Origin: DATJWY01 sp035500775
GTDB taxonomy: Bacteria; Pseudomonadota; Alphaproteobacteria; Acetobacterales; Acetobacteraceae
Assembly (NCBI GenBank): GCA_035500775.1
Contig: DATJWY010000133.1
Coordinates: 1-52,444, forward strand
Reading direction: 5' to 3'
Length of the DNA stretch: 52,444 nt
In this document: positions 32,754-41,274 of the stretch, in pieces
How positions within the stretch are numbered: the first letter of the stretch is position 1
How the letters are laid out: each line of letters begins with the position of its first letter
Notes under the pieces: generated by a model
What the model was told of the DNA's origin: nothing
Seen by the model: the letters and a program-made list of their open reading frames with translations, nothing else
Databases searched by the model: none
Program-made: the position numbers and the translations under genes

Positions 32754-34218
32754 TCTTGTCGAACGCCACCAGGGCGGCCGTCCGCAGAATGATCCAGAGA
32801 TCGAGGCCGAGCGACCAGTTATCGATATACTCGAAATCGAGGGCGACGCGGCGGCGGAGCTTCTCGTGGGAGTCCACTTCGCCGCGGCAACCGTTGACCT
32901 GTGCCCAGCCGGTGATGCCGGGCTTCAGGCGGTGGCGTGCCCCATAGTCCGCGACCACCTCGTGCAGCGGCGACCCGACCGCCGTCATTCCCCGCGCGTG
33001 CGGACGCGGGCCGACGATCGCCATGTCTCCCGTCAGGACGTTGAAGAGCTGTGGCAGCTCGTCGATGCTGGTGCGCCGCAGGAAGCGGCCGACCCCGGTG
33101 ACGCGCCGGTCCTGGCGCGATGTCTGCTGCACCGCGTTGTCATCGCGCGCATCGGCGTACATCGTCCGGAACTTCCAGACCCGGAACGGGCGGCCATTGA
33201 AGCCGATGCGCACCTGCCGGAAAAACACCGGTCCGCGGCTGTCGAGCTTGATGGCGATGCTGACCGCGGCGAGGAGCGGCAACACACCGAGGAGCAGCAG
33301 CCCCGCGATGACGAGGTCCTCGCCCCGCTTGATCGCCGCCTGCGCGGGTGACAGCGGGCGGAAATCAAGGTCGACGGTGGGCAGTGTACCGATCCGGTCC
33401 ACCTTCAGGATCGGCGCCTGCACCTCCTCGAGGTCGGGCACGAGCGTCACGTCAACGGCAATTTGCGCCAGGTGCCGCAGCAGCGCGTTGGTCCGGCCGA
33501 CGGCGTCGGAGAAGCGCACGACGATGATGCGATCGATAAGTCCGGTGCGGACGGCTTCCTCGACCCAGTCGAGTGTCGGCGCGCCGGGACTGCCCGGCAG
33601 CGCAGCCACGGCGGCGGCCCGGATGTGGAACCAACTCTCGCGCTCGACCTTGTCCGCAGCGCGGGCCGCGGCCTGGGGCGACCCGGCGAGGACGAGCGCC
33701 CGCTCAAGACAGTGCCCACGGCCGATCTGATGCGACAGGTAACCGCGCCAAGCCAAGCGGGACGCGCCGATCCAGACCAGGACACTCCCGGCCCATCCAA
33801 GAAGCCACGGCCGGGGTACGTCAGGGAGCAGGCCAAGAGTGAAGCCGATCAGCAGGAGCAGGCCGTATGCTTCCGCCCAGGCGACCACGGCGCGCGCGAG
33901 CAGGCGGCGGAGCCCCGTGGAGAGCGCCCTTCTGCTGTATAACTCCTGCAGATGCGTACTGATCGCCCACGCAAGCAGGAAGCTGGCGAGGCTCTGCCAG
34001 AGCTGGCTTTCATCGTAGCCCCGTGGGAGCGCATAGATGCGGAAGCCAACAATCGCCAGCAAACTCGCACCGACCACGTCAAAAAATAACAGCGCCACAA
34101 GAGCGTCGGCGAGATTGATCTTAGCAATAGGTGTGACGGGCAGTTGACGACGCAAAAAATCTACGATGAACGCTTGCCCGATATTGGAAATCGGCAAGGG
34201 GGTTGGGGAAGTCAACAT
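32743..34218 (-). CDS. Undecaprenyl-phosphate sugar phosphotransferase (WcaJ/ExoY type)
   Basis: A 491-aa polyisoprenyl-phosphate hexose-1-P transferase. It has an N-terminal four-helix membrane region (about 35-165), a CoA-binding-like middle domain, and a catalytic C-terminal third with RGPVFFRQVRIGFNGRPF, VWKFRTMYADA, RTSIDELPQLFNVLTGDMA and IVGPRPH, ending GITGWAQVNGCRG and a final DKNAY. It starts repeat-unit assembly by loading the first sugar phosphate onto the lipid. The ATG at 34218 was chosen; the frame extends 67 codons further upstream through an AT-rich promoter region. First gene of the minus-strand EPS operon. Confidence 0.93.
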   Translation of the reverse strand: MLTSPTPLPISNIGQAFIVDFLRRQLPVTPIAKINLADALVALLFFDVVGASLLAIVGFRIYALPRGYDESQLWQSLASFLLAWAISTHLQELYSRRALSTGLRRLLARAVVAWAEAYGLLLLIGFTLGLLPDVPRPWLLGWAGSVLVWIGASRLAWRGYLSHQIGRGHCLERALVLAGSPQAAARAADKVERESWFHIRAAAVAALPGSPGAPTLDWVEEAVRTGLIDRIIVVRFSDAVGRTNALLRHLAQIAVDVTLVPDLEEVQAPILKVDRIGTLPTVDLDFRPLSPAQAAIKRGEDLVIAGLLLLGVLPLLAAVSIAIKLDSRGPVFFRQVRIGFNGRPFRVWKFRTMYADARDDNAVQQTSRQDRRVTGVGRFLRRTSIDELPQLFNVLTGDMAIVGPRPHARGMTAVGSPLHEVVADYGARHRLKPGITGWAQVNGCRGEVDSHEKLRRRVALDFEYIDNWSLGLDLWIILRTAALVAFDKNAY

Positions 34219-34661
34219 TGCATGTAACCCGCGAAGGCCGCGGCATTGCAAATTGTGTACGTGCTTTGCCGAGCAGGTATCAGCGGCGTATCCACGATCC
34301 CAGATCCCCCAATCGGCCCGGCCCGGCCACTGCATTGCGTAACTGCATCGGTTGACAGATAGACACAAACCGTATTTCGTGTCAATCTGTGACGCGCAAT
34401 GATAATGAAGTATCACCAAAAGGTCAGATGAGGCGGACCGGCGGCGGTTCGGCGCGTAGCGATAGTGCAGTCGACAGCGCCCTCCGTGGCTGGACCGGAC
34501 GAAGCCTTTATCACTCGTCGCGGCTACGTTTCTGAGAAGCTCGAGGCGGAGAGAATGAGCGTGGGTGACATGTTGAGGGAGGCGGTGGCATCGAGGCGCG
34601 GCTCGACCCGGTCGACGACGAGGCGCGGCCCTGCGTCATCGCGCGCATTCGAGTGCTACCG
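34219..34661. other. Divergent intergenic region between EPS operon and GT2 gene
   Basis: About 440 nt with lower GC than the flanks in its left half. Apart from the promoter/dyad at 34355-34390 I see no supported feature. A possible 66-codon plus frame (34465-34665) looks non-coding: Ser/Arg/Thr-rich, no similarity recognised, and it overlaps the GT2 start. Confidence 0.5.
34355..34390 (-). promoter_or_regulatory. Promoter overlapped by a 12-bp dyad, upstream of the EPS operon
   Basis: Minus strand: TTGACA (34385-34380), an 18-nt spacer and TATCTG (34361-34356). The same span holds an inverted repeat: ACAGATAGACAC at 34355-34366 against GTGTCAATCTGT at 34379-34390, pairing at 11 of 12 positions with a 12-nt spacer. 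The arms cover both promoter hexamers, so a repressor bound here would shut off the sugar-transferase operon. Confidence 0.5.
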
Positions 34662-35576
34662 ATGAGTGCAGCTGAGGCGAGCAACGTCTTGCCGGCCGCC
34701 GAGGGTGGGGCGCGGCCCTTCGTTTCGGTGATCATCCCGCACTACAACGATCTGCAGGCGTTGCGGCGTTGCCACGACCTGCTGACGGTCCAGAGCTGGC
34801 CGCGTTCAGCCTTCGAAATTGTGGTCGCCGACAACAATTCCCGGTGCGGCCTTGCCGCGGTCCAGGAGGCTGCTCCAAGCGCGGTTGTCGTGCCGGCGCC
34901 GATACAGGGCGCCGGGCCTGCCCGCAATGCGGGCGTTGCGGCGAGCAGGGGGACAATCCTGGCCTTCATTGACAGCGACTGCGTTCCGGAGCCGGACTGG
35001 ATCCGCGAGGGGGCGGCCGCGCTGTCGCAGCATGACTTCGTGGGCGGCAAGGTGGTCACGCTGGCGCAGAATCCCGCGCACCCAACGCCGGTCGAAGCGT
35101 TTGAAATCGTCTTCAACTTCAACTTCCAGCGCTACGTGACGAAGGTCGGGTTTTCCGGCACCGGCAACCTATTTGTACCCCGCGAGGTCTTCGATGCCGT
35201 CGGTCCATTCCGCAACGGCCTCTCGGAGGACATGGATTGGTGCTTTCGGGCGCGCGCGCTGGGATATCGGATCGGCTATGCCGAACGGGCCGTCGTCGGC
35301 CATCCGGCACGTCGGAACTGGGCGGAGTTGCAAGGGCGATGGATGAGGATGCTCTCCGAGCACTATAGTCTTGCCCTCACGCGCCGCGGCGGAAGGATAG
35401 GCTTCGTGGCCAAGGCGCTGGCAATGCCTTTCTCGGTCATTCCGCACAGCATCAAGGTCCTTGCCTCGGACCGGCTGCCGAATGTCCAGGCCCGTCTCGG
35501 CGCAATTTGCATTCTCGCATGGCTTCGGCTCTGGCGCAGCGGCCGGATGCTGCATCTGGCATTGCGGGGGGGATAG
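34662..35576 (+). CDS. Family 2 glycosyltransferase
   Basis: A 304-aa GT2 (GT-A fold) enzyme. It has VSVIIPHYNDLQALRRCHDLL, a nucleotide-binding VVADNNS, the metal-binding DSD in LAFIDSDCVPEPDW, and an acceptor loop FSGTGNLFVPREVFDAVGPF followed by the catalytic EDMDWCFRARALGY. It is cytoplasmic or peripheral; a hydrophobic C-terminal stretch may touch the membrane. The ATG at 34662 is used, and a GTG at 34653 is possible. It is transcribed away from the EPS operon and toward the Wzx gene, and likely adds one sugar of the repeat unit. Confidence 0.91.
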   Translation: MSAAEASNVLPAAEGGARPFVSVIIPHYNDLQALRRCHDLLTVQSWPRSAFEIVVADNNSRCGLAAVQEAAPSAVVVPAPIQGAGPARNAGVAASRGTILAFIDSDCVPEPDWIREGAAALSQHDFVGGKVVTLAQNPAHPTPVEAFEIVFNFNFQRYVTKVGFSGTGNLFVPREVFDAVGPFRNGLSEDMDWCFRARALGYRIGYAERAVVGHPARRNWAELQGRWMRMLSEHYSLALTRRGGRIGFVAKALAMPFSVIPHSIKVLASDRLPNVQARLGAICILAWLRLWRSGRMLHLALRGG

Positions 35577-35608
35577 CCCCGATCCGGCCACCGCGGTCGG
35601 CTGTGACG

Positions 35609-37108
35609 TCAGATGCGATGACCGGCGGGCAGGATCTCGGCGGAGGTTTCCAATACCGTGCCTCGCTCCGAGGCCCCTCGCTCAGCGACGTTCTCTGCCT
35701 GGGGCCGGAGGTATCGGCGGATGACCCCTCGGTAGATGAACACAGCGTCAAGGCCGATGACGAGATTGGCAATGACGAGGGCAAAGCCGCGCGGCAGCCA
35801 CCCGGCGCCACCGTCAAGCCATAGAACAGCCGCGGCAAAGGCGACGGCGGTACCAATCACGGCGCCATGTCGCCACATCGCGGGGATGCTGAGGTGCTTG
35901 CGGATAAGGTGAGTGAAAAGCAAAAAGGACAGCAGGTCACCAATGACGAGGCCTGCCACCACGGACTCGCGGTTGCGAAAGCGCAGGGCCAGCAGAAAGC
36001 CGATGATCAGGCCGACGACAGTAATCAGGTTTCCCACGGTGAGGCGCGCCGTGCGGCCATGCTGCAAGAGAATCAGGTTGGGGCCGCCGCGGCAGAAACG
36101 GATGAATGCGGCGAGCATGGCGAGCGCGGCAAACCCGGTGCTCACCTGGTAGTGGGGGCCGTAGGCAATCGGTACGAGCCGATCGAGCGTAAGACCGACC
36201 GGAATCGCGAGCAAGGCTGCCGCGACCATCGTTCCGAGCATGACAATCAGCGCCGCCTGTGCTGATCCTTCCGGGGCGGAGCCGGCTCTGGCGACGAACG
36301 GCAGCGCGATCTTCCCGCCGACCTGTTGCATGACCGACGTCGGAATGATCGCGAGATTGAGCGAAAGCGAATACTCCGCCAGTCCGCTCAGTCCGAACAG
36401 GTTCGAGACGATGATCTGGTCGAGTTGCTTCAGGGCAAGAAGACCAATACCGTTCGCCATCAGTGGCAGTCCGAAGCGCATGGCTTCCCGTCGGACGGCC
36501 GGATCAATGGAGAGGACGCGCTCGCGGGGGACGAGCACATAGGAAAGGAGCACGGAGACCGCCGCCTCGATGGCCAGGTTGATCAGGATGAGGCGTGCAT
36601 CCTTCACGACCATGTAGGTGGGAAGCAGCACGGCAAGGCCGGCCAGCCGTCCGCCGAGGTTGGCGATCGCTTCCGGGCCGTATCTGTAATTCAGTTGCAC
36701 CTGGACGACACGCCAGTTCCGGAAACTCGCGATCAGCGGGACGAGGCCGAGCCAGGCGACGGCACTGCGCTCTTCGCCCGCGCCAAAGGCACGGGCGATG
36801 AGTGGGGCCAGGAGTGCGATTGCCAGGCTCAGAAGCACGGCCCGGCCGACCGCCATCTGTCGGGCAACGGCGACCACCTGCGCACGCGCCTCGGTGCCAC
36901 TGACCATGACGAATTTGTCGAGTCCGATGTCGGTGATCATCTCGCAGCTTGCCAGGATCGCCAGGAGCGCGACCGCAGCGCCGAGATCATGCGGCGACAG
37001 CAGGCGGGAGAGCAGCATGGTGCGCAGGAAGCGAAGAATGTATTCCCCGACCGACGACAGCGACGCGGAAGACAGCCGGGTGGCGTAGCGCCTCAGCGAC
37101 ACGACCAT
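35609..37108 (-). CDS. Polysaccharide flippase (Wzx/oligosaccharide translocase)
   Basis: A 499-aa MATE/MOP-type membrane protein with about 14 hydrophobic helices. It starts MVVSLRRYATRLSSASLSSV, then GEYILRFLRTMLLSRLLSPHDLGAA, the usual Wzx beginning. It would flip the lipid-linked repeat unit to the periplasm. The start at 37108 is preceded by GGAG at good spacing; an upstream frame (to 37252) is not family-like. It is convergent with the GT2 gene (32-nt gap). No Wzy polymerase was found in the window. Confidence 0.9.
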   Translation of the reverse strand: MVVSLRRYATRLSSASLSSVGEYILRFLRTMLLSRLLSPHDLGAAVALLAILASCEMITDIGLDKFVMVSGTEARAQVVAVARQMAVGRAVLLSLAIALLAPLIARAFGAGEERSAVAWLGLVPLIASFRNWRVVQVQLNYRYGPEAIANLGGRLAGLAVLLPTYMVVKDARLILINLAIEAAVSVLLSYVLVPRERVLSIDPAVRREAMRFGLPLMANGIGLLALKQLDQIIVSNLFGLSGLAEYSLSLNLAIIPTSVMQQVGGKIALPFVARAGSAPEGSAQAALIVMLGTMVAAALLAIPVGLTLDRLVPIAYGPHYQVSTGFAALAMLAAFIRFCRGGPNLILLQHGRTARLTVGNLITVVGLIIGFLLALRFRNRESVVAGLVIGDLLSFLLFTHLIRKHLSIPAMWRHGAVIGTAVAFAAAVLWLDGGAGWLPRGFALVIANLVIGLDAVFIYRGVIRRYLRPQAENVAERGASERGTVLETSAEILPAGHRI

Positions 37109-37439
37109 ATCTCCGCGACCTGATGGGCGTCCGCCCCGAGGCACGAACCCCTTGCATCCACTCCGAAGCGGAACCGCAAATCCGACATCCCGTCTCAAGG
37201 GGCAAACGACCCGCCACCGCCCATCCGCAGGAACGGAGAGGGCGGGTGGCACGCCGCCGGCGTTCTAGCATCTTCCCAACAAATTAGCTACCGAAACTAT
37301 TGACGATACGATCTTCATTCGCCACTCTATCGGTGAGCGGATCGGCCGGCCTGCGCGGTGCGCCTTGCGGTCGCCCTTGCCGGCGAAAGCCATGATGCGC
37401 CGAACCGCAGCCGCCACCGGATGACAGGACGGAGCGCCC
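37109..37439. other. Intergenic region upstream of metY
   Basis: About 330 nt between the divergent wzx and metY genes. It has an AT-richer patch at 37265-37330 with TTGACG at about 37309-37314 as a weak promoter element. I looked for SAM-II, SAM/SAH and S-box motifs, which often precede methionine genes in alphaproteobacteria, and saw none that match. A GC-rich imperfect stem (CCACCGCCC ... GGGCGGGTGG, about 37212-37250) is visible. Confidence 0.45.
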
Positions 37440-38747
37440 GTGCAGCACGAGACGATCGCAATCCACGGCGGCTACGAAGTCGATCCCGTCACGCACGCCG
37501 TGGCCGTACCGATCTATCAGACCGTGGCCTATGCCTTCGACAGCGCGGAGCATGGCGCCGCCCTGTTCAATCTGGAGGCGGAAGGGCATCGCTACGGCCG
37601 GATCAGCAACCCCACGACCGCCGTGCTGGAACGACGCGTCGCGGAGCTGGAAGGCGGCATTGAGGCGCTCTGCGTCAGTTCGGGGCAGGCGGCGCTCCAT
37701 TACGCCATCGCCAATCTGGTCGAGCCGGGGCGGAACATCGTCTCGGTGCCGCAGCTCTACGGCACCACGCACACCCTGTTCGCGCATTACCTGCGGCGGC
37801 TCGGCATCACCGTGCGTTTCGCCGAGAGCGACGAACCGGCGGCGATCGAGCGGCTGATCGACGATGACACGCGCGGCGTCTATTGCGAAAGCGTCGGCAA
37901 CCCGGCGGGCAACATGTGCGACATCGAGGGACTGGCCCGCGTCGCGCACCGGCACGGCGTGCCGCTCGTCGTCGACAACACCGTCGCAACACCCATCCTG
38001 CTGCGGCCGATCGAGCATGGCGCCGACATCGTCATTCACTCGCTGACCAAGTTCCTGGGCGGGCACGGCACGACGCTCGGCGGCATCATCGTCGATTCCG
38101 GCCGCTTCGATTGGCGGCGCCACGCCAGGCGCTTCCCGATGTTCAACGAGCCGGACGAGTCCTATCACGGCCTCGTGTACACGGAGCATTTCGGCGCCGC
38201 TGCCTACATCGCGCGGTGCCGGAGCGTGTTCCTGCGCGTCACCGGCGCCACCCTGTCGCCGCTCAGTGCCTTCCTGCTGCTGCAGGGCATCGAGACGGTC
38301 GCGCTCCGCGTCGAGCGCCATGTCGAGAACGCGCGGAAGGTGGCCCATTTCCTGCGGCGCGACCCGCGCGTGGCGTGGGTCAACTATGTCGGCTTCCCCG
38401 AGAGCCCGTATCACGCGCTCGCGCAGAAATATCTGGGCGGTCGCGCCTGCTCGCTGATCACCTTCGGGGCCCGCGACGGGTACGAGGGCGCGGTGCGCTT
38501 CTACGACGCGCTGAAGCTCGTCAAGCGGCTGGTCAATCTGGGGGACGCGAAATCCCTCGCCTGCCATCCCGCCTCCACGACGCATCGCCAGATGACGCCC
38601 GCGGAACAGGCGAAGGCCGGGGTGATGCCGGAGATGATCCGCCTGAGCATCGGCATCGAACATGTCGACGACATCATCGCCGATCTCGACCAGGCGCTCG
38701 GCAGGATGGGGCATGCCGCGAAAACGATGGTAGCGGCGGTGTCATAG
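37440..38747 (+). CDS. metY: O-acetyl-L-homoserine sulfhydrylase (Cys/Met metabolism PLP enzyme)
   Basis: A 435-aa PLP enzyme. It has an N-terminal ETIAIHGGYEVDPVTHAVAVP, substrate loop QTVAYAFDSAEHGAALF, HRYGRISNPTTAVLERRVAE, the PLP-Lys motif HSLTKFLGGHGTTLGG, and a C-terminal LGDAKSLACHPASTTHRQM with LIRLSIGIEHVDD-like RLSIGIEHVDDII. The length and motifs match O-acetylhomoserine aminocarboxypropyltransferase, which makes homocysteine from O-acetylhomoserine and sulfide. The start is a GTG at 37440 with GGAG 9 nt upstream. It is followed after 22 nt by the MetA-like gene, which would make its substrate. Confidence 0.94.
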   Translation: MQHETIAIHGGYEVDPVTHAVAVPIYQTVAYAFDSAEHGAALFNLEAEGHRYGRISNPTTAVLERRVAELEGGIEALCVSSGQAALHYAIANLVEPGRNIVSVPQLYGTTHTLFAHYLRRLGITVRFAESDEPAAIERLIDDDTRGVYCESVGNPAGNMCDIEGLARVAHRHGVPLVVDNTVATPILLRPIEHGADIVIHSLTKFLGGHGTTLGGIIVDSGRFDWRRHARRFPMFNEPDESYHGLVYTEHFGAAAYIARCRSVFLRVTGATLSPLSAFLLLQGIETVALRVERHVENARKVAHFLRRDPRVAWVNYVGFPESPYHALAQKYLGGRACSLITFGARDGYEGAVRFYDALKLVKRLVNLGDAKSLACHPASTTHRQMTPAEQAKAGVMPEMIRLSIGIEHVDDIIADLDQALGRMGHAAKTMVAAVS

Positions 38748-38769
38748 GGGGCTTCAACAGGAGAACGGC

Positions 38770-39750
38770 GTGGCAGATTTCCTGGCTGACCCGATTTGCG
38801 GCCCCGGCGGCGGTTTCCTGACGCCGCCGCTCGTCATCGGCCTGGTCAACAGCATGCCCGGCGAGGCGTTCGGACAGACCGAGCGCCAGTTCCGTACCAT
38901 CCTCTCCGCGGCCGCGCGCGGCCGGCCGGTGCATCTCCGCTTGTTCTCCCTGGATCCGCCGGCGCCGGTTGGTGGGGATACGGCGACGTCGCTCTATCAG
39001 CACGCCAGGAAGATCGATCCCTTCGTGCTCGATGGCCTGATCGTGACCGGGATGCCGCCCCGCGCGTCGCGGCTTGTCGAAGAGCCGTGCTGGGAACATC
39101 TCACGGCACTTGCCGACCTTGCGATGGCGCATGGCATCCCCACCGTGTGGTCGTGCCTCGCGGCGCATGCGGCCGTTCTCTATCTGGATGGCATCGAGCG
39201 GCAGCGGCTGCCGGAGAAATTGTCCGGGCTGTTCGCGTGCACGCAAACCGATGGCGACGCCCCGATCACTGCTGGGCTGCCCCGGCATTGGCATGTCCCG
39301 CACTCCCGCTACAACGACCTTCCCGCGAAGGCACTCGTGGCGCGCGACTATCGCATCCTGTCGTCGTCCGACGATGCGGGGGCCGATCTCTTTGCCAAGG
39401 ACGCGGGCGCGCCTTTTGTGTTCTGCCAAGGGCATCCCGAGTACGACGCCCTTGCCCTGTTGCGGGAATACCGCCGCGACATCCGGCAGTATCTGACCGG
39501 TGCGCGCGACCCCTATCCTGCCATGCCGCAAAGCTATTTCAGCCCCGGCGTGACAGCGTTGCTCGAAGCGTTCCGTGAGCGGGCGCTTGGTGTCCGCACT
39601 GCCGAAACCATGGCGGACTTCCCGCTGGATGCCTGTGAAGCCGATCTCGCGCATTCCTGGAGTGGGCTTGCGCACGCCATCTATGCCAACTGGCTGACCC
39701 TCGTGGCCGAGCGGAAGGCATGCCGCAGCACCGTCGTCAGGGCTGCCTAG
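38770..39750 (+). CDS. metA: Homoserine O-acyltransferase, MetA-like
   Basis: A 326-aa protein of the MetA/HTS family (glutamine-amidotransferase-like fold). It has IGLVNSMPGEAFGQTERQF, the acyl-nucleophile Cys129 in WSCLAAHAAVLYLDGI, HSRYND, and the His222/Glu224 pair in CQGHPEYD. It is longer than typical MetA (about 305 aa) and divergent around the active Cys, where WSCLAAHA replaces the common CWGAQA. The GTG start at 38770 has AGGAG upstream. Its pairing with metY implies acetylation rather than succinylation of homoserine. Confidence 0.85.
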   Translation: MADFLADPICGPGGGFLTPPLVIGLVNSMPGEAFGQTERQFRTILSAAARGRPVHLRLFSLDPPAPVGGDTATSLYQHARKIDPFVLDGLIVTGMPPRASRLVEEPCWEHLTALADLAMAHGIPTVWSCLAAHAAVLYLDGIERQRLPEKLSGLFACTQTDGDAPITAGLPRHWHVPHSRYNDLPAKALVARDYRILSSSDDAGADLFAKDAGAPFVFCQGHPEYDALALLREYRRDIRQYLTGARDPYPAMPQSYFSPGVTALLEAFRERALGVRTAETMADFPLDACEADLAHSWSGLAHAIYANWLTLVAERKACRSTVVRAA

Positions 39751-39869
39751 CGACGAGGTGGCCACCGCAGCGTGAAAGAGCCGCCGCCGCGGCCCTTGTC
39801 ATTGCTGGTGCGGGTTCCTGCGGACTGTCGGGGTTGCGCGAATATCTGCCGATGCCGCGCGTGGCACGT

Positions 39870-40274
39870 TCATGCGCGCCGGCGCGCGTGCCTCTCGGGC
39901 TGCGGCACGATCCTCGGCTCGGTCATCGCGGCAGCCTTCCTCAGCAGCGACGACAACTGCCGGAGGTACGCATCGCCCGCCGAAGTGGGGACGATGTGGA
40001 CGCTTCTGCGGTCGCTCGGATCTGTCCGTCGTTCCACCAGTCCCGCCGTCACCAGCCGGTCGGTGGCGCGGGTGATGGCAGGCTTCGCGACGTTGAGGTG
40101 ATGCGCCAGGCCGCGCACCGTCTGTGGCCCGGGGAACGTGCCGCAGATCAGGAAGACGCCGAGCTGGCGTGCAGAAAGGTCGCGCTCGTCGCTCCGCACC
40201 AGGTCAATGACCGTGTTCTTCAGGAAGGCGGGCAGATCGAGCGCCGTGGTAGCCTGAGACCGTGGCCGGGACAT
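39870..40274 (-). CDS. MarR-family transcriptional regulator
   Basis: A 134-aa winged-helix protein. It contains the MarR core LSARQLGVFLICGTFPGPQTVRGLA cut over two helices, the recognition helix VAKPAITRATDRLVTAGLVER and the wing RRTDPSDRRSVHIVPTSAG. The C-terminal dimerisation helix is short. It is convergent with the metY-metA pair, 119 nt apart, and its own 5' side faces the small membrane-protein gene at 40519. Its target is unknown; no conserved Cys sensor is visible. Confidence 0.9.
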   Translation of the reverse strand: MSRPRSQATTALDLPAFLKNTVIDLVRSDERDLSARQLGVFLICGTFPGPQTVRGLAHHLNVAKPAITRATDRLVTAGLVERRTDPSDRRSVHIVPTSAGDAYLRQLSSLLRKAAAMTEPRIVPQPERHARRRA

Positions 40275-40445
40275 GCCGGTTCATCTTATTGCGAATAGGT
40301 GATGGGTAACAGATCGAATCTGCCTAGGCAACCGCTTTCGCACCGCCCCTAATAAAATTGCTGTTATTTAATGACTTGCATTTGAGCCGGCGGATAGGCC
40401 TCGCGGTCTGACAATCCCTGGTCCTGATTGCTGTGAGCGACCCGT

Positions 40446-40463
40446 CAAAGACAGACGTCTTTG
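40446..40463. promoter_or_regulatory. Perfect inverted repeat between marR-type gene and small membrane gene
   Basis: CAAAGAC-AGAC-GTCTTTG: 7-bp perfect arms with a 4-nt centre, in the 244-nt divergent region 40275-40518. MarR proteins bind dyads of about this length, so it is a candidate site for the neighbouring regulator. The rest of the region shows only an AT-rich patch near 40350-40380. Confidence 0.4.
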
Positions 40464-40518
40464 CAATCCGCCTCGCCATACGTTACGCTCGCGGTGAATA
40501 GATGCAAACGAGCAACGC

Positions 40519-40773
40519 ATGAATCACATGCACGGGGCGTTGACCGATCTGATATCCGACACGAATGCAGTCAAAGCGATAAAGACACGCCCAACTTTGT
40601 CCGATGGATTCCAGGACGATTTTATTGAAGCTGATTCAGCGACAAAGGACGTGGGGATTCCGCGCTACTCCTTGCGGGTTCGGTTCTGGATTACCGTTGG
40701 TCTGCTTGGAGGGTTATGGGCTTTGGTCGGCTTTGGCGTGTATGTTTCACTGCACGCGCTCGGGTTGCGATAG
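40519..40773 (+). CDS. Small single-span membrane protein of unknown function
   Basis: An 84-aa protein with a polar, acidic N-terminal half and one C-terminal transmembrane helix (WITVGLLGGLWALVGFGVYV) after a basic RYSLRVRF stretch, so N-in is likely. The base composition is less GC-rich than the neighbours, which may mean recent acquisition. The ribosome site (ACGAG) is weak. I do not recognise a family; the membrane segment is what makes it believable as a gene. Confidence 0.5.
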   Translation: MNHMHGALTDLISDTNAVKAIKTRPTLSDGFQDDFIEADSATKDVGIPRYSLRVRFWITVGLLGGLWALVGFGVYVSLHALGLR

Positions 40774-40902
40774 CGCCGACGACTCGGCCACGCCCGTCAC
40801 CGGGCAAGCATCATGAGCGGCATGTCGGCGACTCGTCCCCTGATGCCCGCCCGCGCGGGCACGCCAGGGTCCGGGCCTCGTGCCATCGGCGCGATGCGGC
40901 CG

Positions 40903-41199
40903 CTATCCCTGGAACGGTTGCCGTTTCCGCCAAGCCCGCCGGGCGATGACGGCTGCTCCCCCCAGTGCAAGAAAGGCCGGGATGCCCGCTGCGAGCAAGG
41001 GTGCGGGTGCCCCCGGGTGAGGGCCGCCGCCACCGCCGATGGGGCCGGGAAGCGGGGGCTTTGGCGGGGGAGGAAGAGGAATGGGCCTCGGGCCGCCCAG
41101 CACCGGGAGAACGACCGCGGTGCTGACGGTTGTTGACTGGGCGTTTGCGGCCAGCGGAAAAAGGATTCCGGCCATGAGAGCCACCGCGACGGTTCGCAC
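40903..41199 (-). CDS. Secreted Pro-rich protein with exosortase-type C-terminal signal
   Basis: A 98-aa protein with a signal peptide (VAVALMAGILFPLAANA), a Pro/Gly-rich linker of about 40 residues (PIPLPPPPKPPLPGPIGGGG), then GAPAPLLAAGIPAFLALGG, a hydrophobic helix and a basic tail (ARRAWRKR). That tripartite end has the layout of PEP-CTERM-type sorting signals. The same end, GAPAPLLAAGLPAFVALGG...ARLLRRGR, occurs in the 66-aa protein beside the exosortase-like gene at 50712. The start is a GTG at 41199 with GGAGG 9 nt upstream. It is likely cleaved and released or anchored by that exosortase (inference). Confidence 0.8.
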   Translation of the reverse strand: MRTVAVALMAGILFPLAANAQSTTVSTAVVLPVLGGPRPIPLPPPPKPPLPGPIGGGGGPHPGAPAPLLAAGIPAFLALGGAAVIARRAWRKRQPFQG

Positions 41200-41217
41200 G
41201 GATTGATCCTCCCTCTA

Positions 41218-41273
41218 TCTGAAATCGGTTTCAGAACCTTACATAATGTAACCGCCCTGTCGATGGATGTCAG
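41218..41273 (-). promoter_or_regulatory. Promoter with two palindromes upstream of the Pro-rich CTERM protein
   Basis: Minus strand: CTGACA (41273-41268), a 17-nt spacer and TACATT (41250-41245). The -10 lies inside the palindrome TTACAT-A-ATGTAA (41239-41251). A second perfect dyad, TCTGAAA-TCGG-TTTCAGA (41218-41235), covers the expected start of transcription just ahead of the ribosome site. Tight regulation is likely. Confidence 0.5.
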
Positions 41274-41274
41274 C

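Noticed and set aside
34465..34665. 66-codon gene before the GT2 glycosyltransferase
   Set aside because: Poor composition, no ribosome site, overlaps the better-supported GT2 start, no recognisable similarity.
37109..37439. SAM riboswitch upstream of metY
   Set aside because: No match by eye to SAM-I, SAM-II, SAM-V or SAM/SAH consensus cores; only a weak GC-rich stem.
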